Assembly: GCA_013146195.2 (NCBI GenBank)
Contig: CM028377.1
Span: forward strand, 64,997,124-65,061,123
Direction of reading: 5' to 3'
Source: Codonopsis lanceolata
Lineage: Eukaryota > Streptophyta > Magnoliopsida > Asterales > Campanulaceae
DNA: 64,000 nt
Made by a program: the position numbers and the translations under genes. Below, piece after piece: positions 11,006-21,088 of this stretch (position 1 is the first letter of the stretch; the number at the start of each line of letters is the position of its first letter). Below the pieces are notes generated by a model, which was not told the DNA's origin, did not search any database, and saw only the letters and a list, made by a program, of their open reading frames with translations.

Positions 11006-11533
11006 ATGGTTCAAGAAAACTTGAAGCTATCGCAAGTATACGAAGACCCGTTTGATTTTACAGCTTCAAATTTGTCTTGTTCTTGGTTAATCAAACAGAT
11101 GATCGATGACTACTTCTTCTTGACTCAATGGGCGGATTGGATGAATCTTGTCTCACGGGCGAATCGTCGAGTTCCATGTGCGGATTTGAGGACAAGTCCT
11201 TTTCAAGAGGGGGAATATGATATGATCTTGACAAGCAATAAAAGTGTATCTAATATTTCGGGGATCTATTGGTTAAGTTTGGAAACTTGTAGGCAACTTT
11301 GGAAGCTTGGAAAACTGTTTGGGTACTTCAGGGGGTCAAAGTGGCAAGTCAGCAAATTCGGAGAAGATGTGAAGCTTGCGGCCGCAAGGGGTCCACAGCC
11401 TTGCGACCACAAGGTCTCCATAAAAGCTGTTGTTTTGTTTTATTTTCCTGTTTTACTGTTTGGGTATCTTTTTAGTTTCCTTTTTATTTTAGTTTCTTTT
11501 TTTTTATTTAGGTTTCTTGTTCCTAAAGTTTAG
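11006..11533 (+). CDS. Array unit D, ORF2
   Basis: 175 codons from ATG 11006, including QVYEDPFDFTASNLSCSWL, WADWMNLVSRANRRVPCADL and GIYWLSLETCRQLWKLGK. The reading frame passes through the palindromes at the LTR start, so the C-terminal residues come from LTR sequence. Function unknown. Confidence 0.42.
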   Translation: MVQENLKLSQVYEDPFDFTASNLSCSWLIKQMIDDYFFLTQWADWMNLVSRANRRVPCADLRTSPFQEGEYDMILTSNKSVSNISGIYWLSLETCRQLWKLGKLFGYFRGSKWQVSKFGEDVKLAAARGPQPCDHKVSIKAVVLFYFPVLLFGYLFSFLFILVSFFLFRFLVPKV

Positions 11534-11893
11534 GTTTAAGAGTTTCCTTTTATTTAGTTTTCTTGTTCTACAAGAATTAGGATTTATTTTGTAAGCCTAT
11601 AAAAAGGCATTCTTAAACATTGTTTTAGGCAGAGAATTTTGATTAATAAAAAAGTGAGTTGATTTTCTGGTTAAAAAATTGTGTTCTTATTTGAGTGTCC
11701 TGGATTGGAAGCTCGGATTATAAACATTGTAGATTCGTTGTTTATAATTGAATTCGACTTATCAGTTGGAGAATCATCCCAATTGTGGCGTCATTCACAA
11801 TTCCAAGGTTCGCGTCATCTCGAAGCCGTTGGGTCGCGGAGTCATTCATCCTAATACCTTTCTATGAGATCTTGGGTCTATATACCCTCATCA
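11368..11893 (+). repeat. Array LTR D
   Basis: 526 bp, B-type variants. Has the double palindrome at 11373-11390 and 11398-11415 separated by 7 bp, beginning five bases inside the inferred LTR start. TATA-like box near 11598. Confidence 0.65.
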
Positions 11894-12188
11894 TTTGGTA
11901 TCAGAGCAATCCTAGTTACGGTGATTCCATTCTATCTTAAATTTTGCGTATTTATCGTTCTAGTTGTTAAACCCTAATTGTTCTAGGGTTTATTATTCGT
12001 TAAAAAAAATCACTGTTCATGCCGGAATCAATGTTCAGCTGGGTACTATTCACGGTACTGTTCACGTAGTTAAAAAAAATTATTTATTAATTCATCTAGT
12101 TATCTTAAACTTGGATCATCAATCCTTGTTTAATCGTGTTGTTTTTTTCAATTTTGAAATCCTAATTGTTCTAGGATTTGTTACTTAT

Positions 12189-12190
<2 letters not shown>

Positions 12191-12248
<58 letters not shown>
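12191..12248. repeat. (TA)n microsatellite in array unit E leader
   Basis: Uninterrupted TA run of about 55 bp. The corresponding tract in unit C (8797-8823) is about 26 bp. It accounts for much of the longer 1731 bp period here. Confidence 0.9.
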
Positions 12249-12251
<3 letters not shown>

Positions 12252-12301
12252 GTGACTTTGAGTGCATACACGTAAGGGAGTGAATCACCAAAATATTCAT
12301 C

Positions 12302-12709
12302 ATGTCCGAACTTCCTAAACCATCGGCTATGGATGATTGGACGGAGTTTTTTCGAGAGATAGCGGGTAATGAGATCGTGATGGAGAGATTGAGAAGACTT
12401 GAAGAAGGATATGACATCATTACTCATGGGCCTTCGACATCAAAGAGATTGAGTGAATGGAAGATTGAAAAAAGATATGGCATCATTACTCATATGCCTT
12501 CAACATCAAAGTGTTTGAGAGAATGGAAGATTGAAAATGACAGAATTGAAAAAGAGAAAATTGAAAAAGAAAATATTGAGAAAGAAAGGATTGAAAAAGA
12601 GAAAATTGAAAAAGAAAATATTGAGAAAGAAAGGATTGAGAAAGAGAAAATCGAGAAGGAGGAGGAAGAGCGAGAAAGGCGAAAGAGAAAGAAGAAACGA
12701 CGAAATTAA
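12302..12709 (+). CDS. Array unit E, ORF1 (longest copy)
   Basis: 135 codons. N-terminal MSELPKPSAMDDWTEFFRE, then the duplicated YDIITH...EWKIE segment (one copy reads YGIITHM), then about eight IEKEK/IEKEN/IEKER repeats and a basic tail ending KKRRN. Predicted as a charged alpha-helix or coiled coil. It ends three bases before the ORF2 ATG. It could be a remnant gag-like nucleic-acid-binding protein, but no gag motif is visible. Confidence 0.5.
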   Translation: MSELPKPSAMDDWTEFFREIAGNEIVMERLRRLEEGYDIITHGPSTSKRLSEWKIEKRYGIITHMPSTSKCLREWKIENDRIEKEKIEKENIEKERIEKEKIEKENIEKERIEKEKIEKEEEERERRKRKKKRRN

Positions 12710-12711
12710 TA

Positions 12712-13197
12712 ATGGTTCAAGAAAACTTGAAGCTATCGCAAGTATACGAAGACCCGTTTGATTTTACAGCTTCAAATTTGTCTTGTTCTCTGTTAATCAA
12801 ACGGATGATCGATGACTACTTCTTCTTGACTCAATGGGCGGATTGGATGAATCTTGTCTCACGGGCGAATCGTCGAGTTCCATGTGCGGATTTGAGGACA
12901 AATCCTTTTCAAGATGGGGAATATGATATGATCTTGACAAGTCATAAAAGTGTATCTAAGATTTCGGGGATCTATTGGTTAAGTTTGGAAACTTGTAGGC
13001 AAGTTTGGAAGCTTGGAAAACTGTTTGGATATTTCAGGGGGTCAAAGTGGCAAGTCAGCAAATTCGGAGAAGTTGTGAAGCTTGCGGCCGCAAGGGGTCC
13101 ACAGCCTTGCAACCGCAAGGTCTCCAGAAAAGCTGCCGTTTTGTTTTATTTTCCTGTTTTACTGTTTGGGTATTTTTTTAGTTTTTTTTTTATTTAG
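12712..13197 (+). CDS. Array unit E, ORF2
   Basis: 161 codons, start MVQENLKLSQVYEDPFDF. Compared with unit D it has the same frame and nearly the same sequence to the LTR start (KLAAARGPQPC is encoded by the palindromes). I do not recognise it; conservation of the frame in D and E is the only argument for coding. Confidence 0.42.
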   Translation: MVQENLKLSQVYEDPFDFTASNLSCSLLIKRMIDDYFFLTQWADWMNLVSRANRRVPCADLRTNPFQDGEYDMILTSHKSVSKISGIYWLSLETCRQVWKLGKLFGYFRGSKWQVSKFGEVVKLAAARGPQPCNRKVSRKAAVLFYFPVLLFGYFFSFFFI

Positions 13198-13578
13198 GTT
13201 TCTTGTTTCTAAAGTTTAGGTTTAAGAGTTTCCTTTTATTTAGTTTTCTTGTCCTACAAGAATTAGGATTTATTTTGTAAGCCTATAAAAAGGCATTCTT
13301 AAACATTGTTTTAGGCAGAGAATTTTGATTAATAAAAAAGTGAGTTGATTTTCTGGTTAAAAATTTTGTTCTTATTTGAGTCTCCTGGATTGGAAGCTCG
13401 GATTATAAACATTTTAGATTCGTTGTTTATAATTGAATTCGACTTATCAGTTGGAGAATTATCCCAATTGTGACGTCATTCACAATTCCAAGGTTCACGT
13501 CATCTCGAAGGCGTTGGGTCACGGAGTCATTCATCCTAATACCTTTCTAAGAGATCTTGCGTGTATATACCCTCATCA
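13074..13578 (+). repeat. Array LTR E (terminal)
   Basis: 505 bp. Last LTR of the array; its CCTCATCA end is followed by ATAAGGGTAATG rather than a primer site, so this is the true 3' end. It is the most divergent copy (for example GGTCACGG for GGTCGCGG) and lacks part of the T-rich stretch present in the others. Double palindrome at 13079-13096 and 13104-13121. Confidence 0.68.
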
Positions 13579-13582
13579 ATAA

Positions 13583-13775
13583 GGGTAATGCTAGGGCCAC
13601 TCTAATAACACTCAATTTTGTGTACCAAATGATGTGGCATCTTATGTGTCATATTGTTAACATAACTTTTTAACTTATAGTGGAGCCCATAAAAAGTCAA
13701 ATAAGATGACACATTAGAAACCAAATCATTTAGTGCACAAATTTAAATGCTCATTGAGTGACTCTAGCATTACTC
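13583..13775. mobile_element. Small MITE
   Basis: About 193 bp with terminal inverted repeats: GGTAATGCTAGGGCCACTC at the left and the inverse of GAGTAATGCTAGAGTCACTC at the right. Flanks TCAATAAGG and TCAATGATT agree at six of nine positions, weakly suggesting a 9 bp Mutator-type duplication. It sits directly against the end of the tandem array. A short hairpin AATGATT...AATCATT follows at 13776-13799. Confidence 0.65.
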
Positions 13776-14193
13776 AATGATTAGGGCCACAATCATTAGG
13801 GGAAATTTTCAGGGATCATTCATGTCATCGGTACAAGTGAACGAAGGGCTATAAAGCCTATAACAGATGACCAAGGTGATTTTTGTAGATTTCATGCTTA
13901 ATTTTGAAAATTTTATACTCATTTATTAAAGAAAATAAAAATAAAAAATTTGGGAATTAGGGATTTAGACCAAAGCTCAATACTAGTTCTGTTCCCAATA
14001 CTTCCCTTATACGTTGGTTTTATAGTTTGTGTATTTTTTAATTTTTTCACTCTCACTATTTAGTTTCACTAGCAGTAGTAATTTTTTTAATCTCTCTTAC
14101 TTTCTGATTGAAGCATTAAAATAGGAAAAAGTTTTTTCGATTACAATACTTTTTCAAAGTATTCATATTGATCATTATACTCGAAATAATTCA

Positions 14194-14360
14194 TGTAACG
14201 TCTCGTGGTCTACTGAGACCGCAACACCTTGGATCATCAGACCTACCACAAGCCTACCCAAAAGTTCATGGATGATGTTGGTGTCCAGTAGTAACGCATG
14301 ACTACCTTATAAATCACACACAAGTCTTACATCTACCCGATGTGGGATTGATGTATTACA
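14194..14360 (-). repeat. TRIM 3' LTR
   Basis: 167 bp, TGTAACGTCTCG to GTATTACA on the plus strand. Shares most of its length with 14520-14732 but lacks an approximately 40 bp CG-rich block (CTCGAGAGCTCGG region) present in the other copy. Confidence 0.8.
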
Positions 14361-14519
14361 ATCTCCCCCAATTAAATCATTGATGTTCTCGACAAGGCCA
14401 AATCGTAACCTGGGCGATGCAGGATTTAAGAGGTGGCTCCTGCCTTCTGCGGTGTAGCACTTTGACTCGCACAACACTTTGTTTCCACATTTTCGACCGG
14501 GACCCGTATTGATACCATT

Positions 14520-14732
14520 TTTAACGTCTCGAGCTCGAGAGCTCGGTCCGCTACGTGTAGCCCACACACTGACCCGCTGAGCACATAACACCTTGGGTCA
14601 TCAAACCCACCACAAGCCGACTCAAAAGTCTATGAATGAATGAATGATACTGGTATCCAGTAATATCGCATGATTACCTTATAAATCACACACAAGTCTC
14701 ACATCTACCCGATATGAGATTGGGGTATTACA
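14520..14732 (-). repeat. TRIM 5' LTR
   Basis: 213 bp, ends TATTACA on the plus strand. The inner boundary reads TTTAACGTCTCG where the other LTR has TGTAACGTCTCG. Contains the palindrome GAGCTCGAGAGCTC and a short ATGA triplication. Confidence 0.8.
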
Positions 14733-15487
14733 ATTCATATAGGCCATCACACCTGAAATTATTCAATTAGGTCACCGAACTATAATTCCTTCAACAAAAT
14801 TGCTCCATTTTTTCACCTTCCATTAATATTTGTTGTTAAATAGGTTTGAAATACCCATTTTACCATGCAGTAAACTAATTGGTGTGAATAATTATGATAA
14901 ATATAGATCTTTTTGGTCATCCTACTTTTTCAAAATATTTGTATATGTCACCATACTTTTTCAATATATTCATACTGAACAACATCTATTTTATTGGTTT
15001 TTTTTTTTAAGGAATACAAAGTTAAACTCGATATTAGTATTTAATACTTTTACCAAAAATATTAAAAAACAAGTGTGAGTTTTAGTGTATAATATAAACT
15101 TCCTGAATTTTCTAAGGTTTACCGTACCGTGATAAATATTAAGAAAATATTGATTTTCCTAAGGTTTTCATAATTGTTCACAACAATTAGATTACGAAAG
15201 AGGTAAAATGGGTATTTCAAACCAACTTAACAGTAAAAATTAATGGAAGCTAAAAAAGGAGGCAATTTGTCGACAAAATTATTATTCGATAGCCTAACTA
15301 AATAATTAACAAGTAGAGTGATCTACATGAATATTTTGAAATGATAGAGTGACCCAAAATACTTTTTTTCTTTATAAAATCAGGATCAAGAAAACAAACA
15401 TTGTATCCAAACATGACCTAAATCAACTAAAAAGAGTAATAGTTGTGCAAATAGGGGAATTGAAAATTTAATGCATAATCATGCTAA

Positions 15488-16406
15488 GGCTCCGTTTGTT
15501 TCATGAAAAATCATTTTCGGAAAATGATTTTCGGAAAATCAAAAGATTTTATTTTCAGATGTTTGGTAAATCTTTTTAAAATATGTCAGAAAACATTTAC
15601 GGGTGTTTGGCAAACACACGGAAAATGTTACGGAAAACAATATATGAATAAATACAAAAATAAAAATAGAAAATAAACAATGTTTAGAATGTCCCTAGAA
15701 AATCAATAAGGACCATCTTTTTTTTAATAAGGTCCATCTTTTTTTAATTTCACAATCACAAATAGTTTTTTTGATAATTGATTTAAAAAAACATTTTTAG
15801 ATAGAAAATAAACAATGTTTAGGATGTCCCTATAAAATTTTACGGAAAATTATATATGAATAAATACAAAAAATATATATTCTAATATTAATGCACATAT
15901 TGAATATAAAATAGTTTTGAACTTTAAGTAATTTTTCTTTAGTAACCCTCAATTTATCATTAGTGGTGTCAAATCAATGTCTATCTTTTTTCAATCTCAC
16001 AATTACAAATAATTTTTTTGATAATTAATATAAAAAAATATTTTAAAATAGAAAATTGACAATGGTTAGGAAATCCCTAAATAATATAGGTGACGCTAAT
16101 TTTAGAACGTAGTAAGAATTTATTAAAATTATAATTTATAAATAGTATGCACAAACTTCATTTATATTTCTAAACAATTTATTTGTTGAGTGAAATATGG
16201 TGTGTGTAAGTAAATATGTGCAATTGTGAAAGGGGTCGGAGGGTGCCCGAACATTTGGAAAATGACTTACGGAAAATGAATCAGTAAGTCATTTTCCGGA
16301 AAAGAAGCCTTCATTTTCCGTTGATTGTATTTTCCTAAGGTTACCAAACACCGAAAAATGAGGAAAACGTTTTCCGGAAGTCATTTTCCGTGAAACAAAC
16401 GGAGCC
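15488..16406. mobile_element. PIF/Harbinger-like non-autonomous element, copy 1
   Basis: Terminal inverted repeats GGCTCCGTTTGTTTCATGAA and the inverse of TTCCGTGAAACAAACGGAGCC, extended by many GGAAAATG-type repeats. Flanked by TAA (15485-15487 and 16407-16409), the 3 bp duplication of PIF/Harbinger (Tourist-like) elements. 919 bp, AT-rich, no transposase. Confidence 0.75.
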
Positions 16407-16409
16407 TAA

Positions 16410-17368
16410 GGCTCCGTTTGTTTCACGGAAAATCATTTCCAGAAAATGCTTTTTGGAAAATGACTTCCGGAAAATCAAAAGATTTCATTTTCAAGTGTTT
16501 GGTAAATCTTTTGAAAATATGTCAGAAAACATTTACGGGTGTTTGGCAAACACACGAAAAATGTTACGGAAAACAATATATGAATAGATACAAAAATAAA
16601 AATAGAAAATGAACAATGTTTAGGATGTCCCTATAAAATCAATAAGGACCATCTTTTTTTAATAAGGTCCATCTTTTTTTAATCTCACAATTACAAATAA
16701 TTTTTTTGATAATTGATATGAAAAAAATGTTTTGAAATTGAAAATAGACAATGTTTAGGATGTCGCTAGAAAATGTTACGAAAAACTATATATGAATAAA
16801 TACAAAAAATATATATATTCTAATATTAATGCACATATTGAATATAAAATAGTGTTGGACTTTAAGTAATTTTTCTTTAGTAACCCTCAATTTATTATTA
16901 GTGGTGTCAAATCAATGTCTATATTTTTTCGATCTCACAATTACAAATAATTTTTTTGATAATTGATATGAAAAAAAACGTTTTAAAATAGAAGATTGAC
17001 AATGGTTATGATGTCTCTAAATAATATAGGTGACACTAATTTTAGAACGTAGTAAGTATTTATTAAAATTATAATTTATAAATAGTATGCACAAACTTTA
17101 TTTATATTTCTAAACAATTTATTTGTTGAGTGAAATATTATGTGTGTAAGTAAATATGTGCAATTGCGAAAGGGGGCGGAAGGTGTCCGAACATTTGGAA
17201 AATGACTTACGAAAAATGAATCCGTAAGTCATTTTTCGGAAAAGAAGCCTTCATTTTCCGTTGACTCGGAAAACCTTTTACGTTGACTGCATTTTCCTAA
17301 GGTTACCAAACACCTGAAAATGAGGAAAACGTTTTCCAGAAGTTATTTTCCGTGAAACAAACGGAACC
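16410..17368. mobile_element. PIF/Harbinger-like non-autonomous element, copy 2
   Basis: 959 bp, same ends (GGCTCCGTTTGTTTCACGGA ... AAACAAACGGAACC) and the same interior as copy 1, in the same orientation. It begins immediately after the TAA that ends copy 1 and is followed by TAA at 17369-17371. No coding sequence; short frames such as 16390-16587 merely cross the junction. Confidence 0.75.
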
Positions 17369-17371
17369 TAA

Positions 17372-20300
17372 ATGATGGATAATTAAACCCTTGTTTGAGA
17401 GCGAAACATGTGAGCATTATTTATTGTTGTCCTTTGGAATTGGAATTGGAACATGAGTCATCATTTAACATGATTATCCAAATGGTCCTCTATTTCATCG
17501 GCCCAACCCGTCCCTCTTAGGTGGTGGGACGGGCATTGCCCGCGGACTTTAGCCCAATTTGACAGCTCTATATCCTGGTGGCATATAGCTTGGAGATACA
17601 GACAGGGGCGGATCAAGGATTTTGATACCACGAAGGTATGATATTTTAAAAAATTATAAACAGTAATAACAGTGAAAAAAATAATGGATGAATATTGATG
17701 TTAATTTTTAGTTCAAAAGGATAATCCCTTCGTTCAACTCAAAGAGTCTTTATTTGAAAAGTCTAATAATTAAGAAATATATTAATTATTGTACATTGGA
17801 ATTTGTTATAATTATAAAAATACTTAAGTACAACCTATATGTTTATTACACAAGTGGACGAAAGGCTATGTAAAATGTAAAAATAATTTTTAAAAGTGAA
17901 CTATTTTAAGTGAAACATTCTGAAATATTATATTACTCTTTACACGAAACGAATGAAATAATATTAAAAGTAATACCAGTGCAAACGATAAATATTGCTA
18001 ACTTGTCATGTCTCTTTAGAATATACAATTTTGTTTTCTTATTTTTTGTGTGACAATTTTGAGTTGGGCAGCCCCACTCACAATAGCTTTGGGTTTGCCC
18101 ATGGGTACAAGGTGGGATACACTTTGTGGTAAAGAAGATCTAGACTCATATTGAATATTAACCCGTGCATGAGATAAATCAAACTCGTTCTCGCATAATG
18201 ACACAAAGAGAATACAATGTATTCAATTGTCAGCCATCTAGTTGAGTTAGGCCTAACCCCGCCTCCCTGGCATTGTTTGTTCTAGCAAACCAAGTACATT
18301 ATCGACTGCAACAAGCTAGATATCCACCACCGAGACGACCATATATCTTATTTATCACCACTGGCTTCACCCACGTGGACGTCTAACGAGGTTACTTACA
18401 TTTTTTAATGTGATCGATACATATATCTAAATTTGATTTAGAAAAATTGTTACCCCAACTCATTAACATGCATAATTGGAGGTTGAGTCTCGTGAGAACA
18501 ACTAAGAATGGCTAATAGTTGTTGTATTTATCATTGTTGCTAATTAAAATCAATCAATCAGATGCCCAAATATACAGTATATATGCCCTAAACAAATGTA
18601 AATACATATAATGATATAATTGTAATATTTGTTAGCATTCCTCCTATATGTCTAGTGCATTAAATACATACAATTGCACTAGAGGAACATCAAATGCAAT
18701 CGTTGATTTGATCATATGTGGTCATGTGTAATTAATATGCTCAATCGTATGTGCCAATTTTTCTTTCTACATTCATATCTAATTAGAACGAATCTTTCCA
18801 ATACAAATGTCGATTGATATTGGATCAAAATTTTACTCTGAGTTTTATGATTTGATGTGTAGTTGGCGGTGTGTTTGAAGGGAGAGAGACAATAAGGAAA
18901 AAGATGAAAATAGCCCTGCACATGAAGCACACGTGCGATTTAACGCCAAGTTTCAAACGGCAACAGACTGGAGGAGGTTAAATGAGACAAATGACAACCT
19001 TGAATGCTAAAGTGGAACAAACCTTAGTTTAGGTGGTAAACTGAGATTTGGTGGAAACTTTGGGGGTAAAAAGTAATTTGGCCTTTTTTTTTAACTCCAA
19101 GTGGTCTCCCATTTTCTGCGTACCTAGTTATTATGAACTCTCTAGACTTTTTGACGAAAGTAAGTGGAATAAGAAGAGATTAAACATTCCAATGGGCCAA
19201 ATGGGTTTCGGTCAAATTGACAACACGGGTTGGAAATTTATTGAGATTTGTCAATGATTAGGATCTAGGTTTGGGAGGCTGGGCATGGAGATGGAGACGG
19301 CAAAGTCAAGTAGGTTGACCAAAATCCGACGGCTCCGATGGGAAAGTTGGAGATGGGTTGAAGGGCGTGACATTTTCGGTTGGTCGTTTGCCACTAGATC
19401 CGCAGTTAAAGAATCACATACAACATATTTTATTTTTTGAAACTGATCAATTTCGGTCGAGATCCATCCCGAATTTTAGACGACATCCATATCTATAATA
19501 AGAGTAATACCTTCAGCCATCTCACTGTACAGAAACTAAACACAAGGTTTGATGGGAGCGTTGAACAAGAACCAAAAAAGAAGGGAAGAGAGAGAGAGAG
19601 AAAACACATTACGATTGACGAGATGTTGGAGAAAGAGAGAGAAAAAACACATTACGATCGGCGAGATGAAATTGGCCAGAGCCGTGGAGCGTGAACGAGA
19701 GACTGGTACTCAATTGGGTTCTAATGGGAGAAAAGAGAGGTTATAAGACAGAAGTAAGCAAGAAGAATCCATGCGCTAAAATGAAAGTGAGGACTCTGTA
19801 CTACTTGACGTGCTTGCAAGTGAGCAGAATGATATTAGTGTAGTTGATGTATGTATAGATTGATGGAAGTCCATGTTATATGATTAAAGTCTTGGTGTAA
19901 AAAAAAGATTTTGAGATGGGTTTTACAAGTTCTAAGTTCTAGAAATGGTGGATGGGTTTTTGTTGAAGATGGATGAGTTCAATTCAAATGGGTTTTTGTT
20001 GAAGATGGTTGTGTTCAAAGGTTGAAGATGAATGGAAAAATATCTCCGATAGAAATGACTAGTTTGTCCTTTAAAAACATTCACGTGGTGTGCACATGCT
20101 CACTTAATGGTTGAGGAACCAACGATATCCAACCGAAGGACCATTAGTGTACGATAAATTCCTACTTTTTACCCAACTTTTCACTTTTCTAAAATATAAA
20201 CTAATGCTAGAAAATCAAAAAGTACAGGAACAAATGGTGACATTAACCCTTTTTTCTTTGTCAAATCTATCTTTCTCCTATCACATGCAGTCACTACAAA

Positions 20301-20990
20301 ACTTGAACATAAAAGAAAAAATGAAATATAGAGTGTGTTTGATTTCGCAATTGAAGACTTAATTTTGCGCTTTTGTAATTCTTATGTAAGGACAAGTCCA
20401 ACAATAAGGGTTCAAAGCAAATTTTGATACATATATGAGATATATTTAATTTTTTCTGTTATAAATATAAGTCACTTGCACATAGAGCTTAAATTAAATA
20501 TTACAATATTATTTATAATAGTTAATAATTTTTTTTATTAATTTGTGTGTCGAGTCAAACATAACAATTATTTAATAACCGAGAGAGTACTCTTAGAAGA
20601 AAAAAAAGGCTAATAAATATAAAAGGTCGCAAAGACTTATTAAACCGAAGAGACTCTTATAGGAACAATTAGGGCTACTCGATTTGATAAACGTCCATTC
20701 AATATTCAAAATGAACCAATGTATTTATGGTCCAAGCAAAATCTGATCCATCTCGTTAAATCCCTATTCAATTTTGCTAAAATCGCTTATTGTTAAACTT
20801 CGTCCGCATCATTGTTCTGCTAACTAAATTGGATATGAACTTAACAGAATTTATCGCATTTTGCCCAAATAATGGATCTCAAATTGTACTAACCTCCTAT
20901 TGTAACAATTGAACCCCACTTTTTTCCCCTTTATTTAACTTGTGTCACAATTGAACCCCACCTTGGCACCTTCATGATCACCCCCTATTG
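17372..20990. other. Intergenic DNA upstream of the BURP gene
   Basis: AT-rich, no convincing coding frame on either strand. It holds a possible element terminus CAGGGGCGGATCAAGG near 17602, a GA-rich segment at 19577-19740 with an imperfect direct repeat (GAGAAAAAACACATTACGAT unit), and CACGTG-type motifs near 18373 and 18930. I see no gene. Confidence 0.6.
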
Positions 20991-21000
20991 ATTTCTACAG

Positions 21001-21007
21001 TATAAAA
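21001..21007 (+). promoter_or_regulatory. TATA box of the BURP gene
   Basis: TATAAAA 82 bp upstream of the chosen ATG, at a normal plant distance for a transcript start around 21030. Downstream is a C14 run and CT-rich leader (about 21047-21066), the pyrimidine-patch type of plant core promoter. Upstream, ACAATTGAACCCCAC occurs twice (20905-20919 and 20949-20963). Confidence 0.65.
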
Positions 21008-21088
21008 TTCTCAGCCTAGTTCACACCAAAAACAACATTCGCACTTCCCCCCCCCCCCCTCCTCTAACAACACTCTCTCACAAAAACA

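Larger units (their letters stand above)
5699..13578 (+). mobile_element. Tandem array of a non-autonomous LTR element (five LTRs, four junctions)
   Basis: Repeat pattern is [internal]-LTR-[internal]-LTR and so on, with LTR 3' ends at 6829, 8496, 10162, 11893 and 13578 (spacings 1667, 1666, 1731, 1685). Each of the first four LTRs is followed by two bases and an initiator-Met tRNA primer site. Internal regions carry a short coiled-coil ORF and a second ORF, but no protease, RT or integrase that I can recognise. Such head-to-tail arrays of one LTR alternating with one internal region arise by LTR recombination in TRIM/LARD-type elements. The array starts inside a unit at the gap, so the left boundary and copy number are unknown. 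The last LTR ends CCTCATCA against unique DNA. Confidence 0.82.
14194..14732 (-). mobile_element. TRIM retrotransposon (539 bp) with perfect TSD
   Basis: Read on the minus strand: 5' LTR 14732-14520 (TGTAATACCCC start), a partial initiator-Met primer site (TGGTATCA, about 14510-14517), a short internal region, polypurine tract AATTGGGGGAGAT (about 14361-14374), and 3' LTR 14360-14194 ending GAGACGTTACA. Target duplication ATTCA at 14189-14193 and 14733-14737 is perfect. The internal region of about 160 bp codes for nothing. LTRs contain the ATCGGGTAGATGT...GACTTGTGTGTG block. Terminal repeats, primer site and tract all fit a TRIM. Confidence 0.85.
14157..15363. mobile_element. Long-inverted-repeat (foldback or Mutator-like) element
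   Basis: The left arm (about 14743-14868, TTAGGTCACCG through GAAATACCCATTTTACC) pairs with the right arm (about 15201-15327). Pairing continues outward on the left only if the TRIM at 14194-14732 is removed. Outer ends AAGTATT / AATACT are tentative. The centre is AT-rich and has no coding sequence. Size without the TRIM is about 660 bp. Arms over 100 bp suggest a Mutator-like or foldback type; I could not establish a clear target duplication. Confidence 0.6.

Noticed and set aside
14500..14520. tRNA-like sequence because of the TGGTATCA motif
   Set aside because: It is the primer-binding site of the TRIM; no cloverleaf surrounds it. The same holds for the TGGTATCAGAGC sites in the array.
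14307..14591. 94-codon minus-strand frame
   Set aside because: It lies inside the TRIM and crosses its primer site and internal region, which are non-coding in this element class.
19437..19746. Two overlapping frames rich in Arg/Glu upstream of the BURP gene
   Set aside because: They arise from GA-rich direct repeats; no conserved domain or gene structure is seen.
18900..20170. Large Mutator-like element bounded by CACACGTG / CACGTGGTGTGCACAT motifs
   Set aside because: Only about 15-20 bases look inverted between the two ends; the adjoining sequences do not pair and no target duplication was found.
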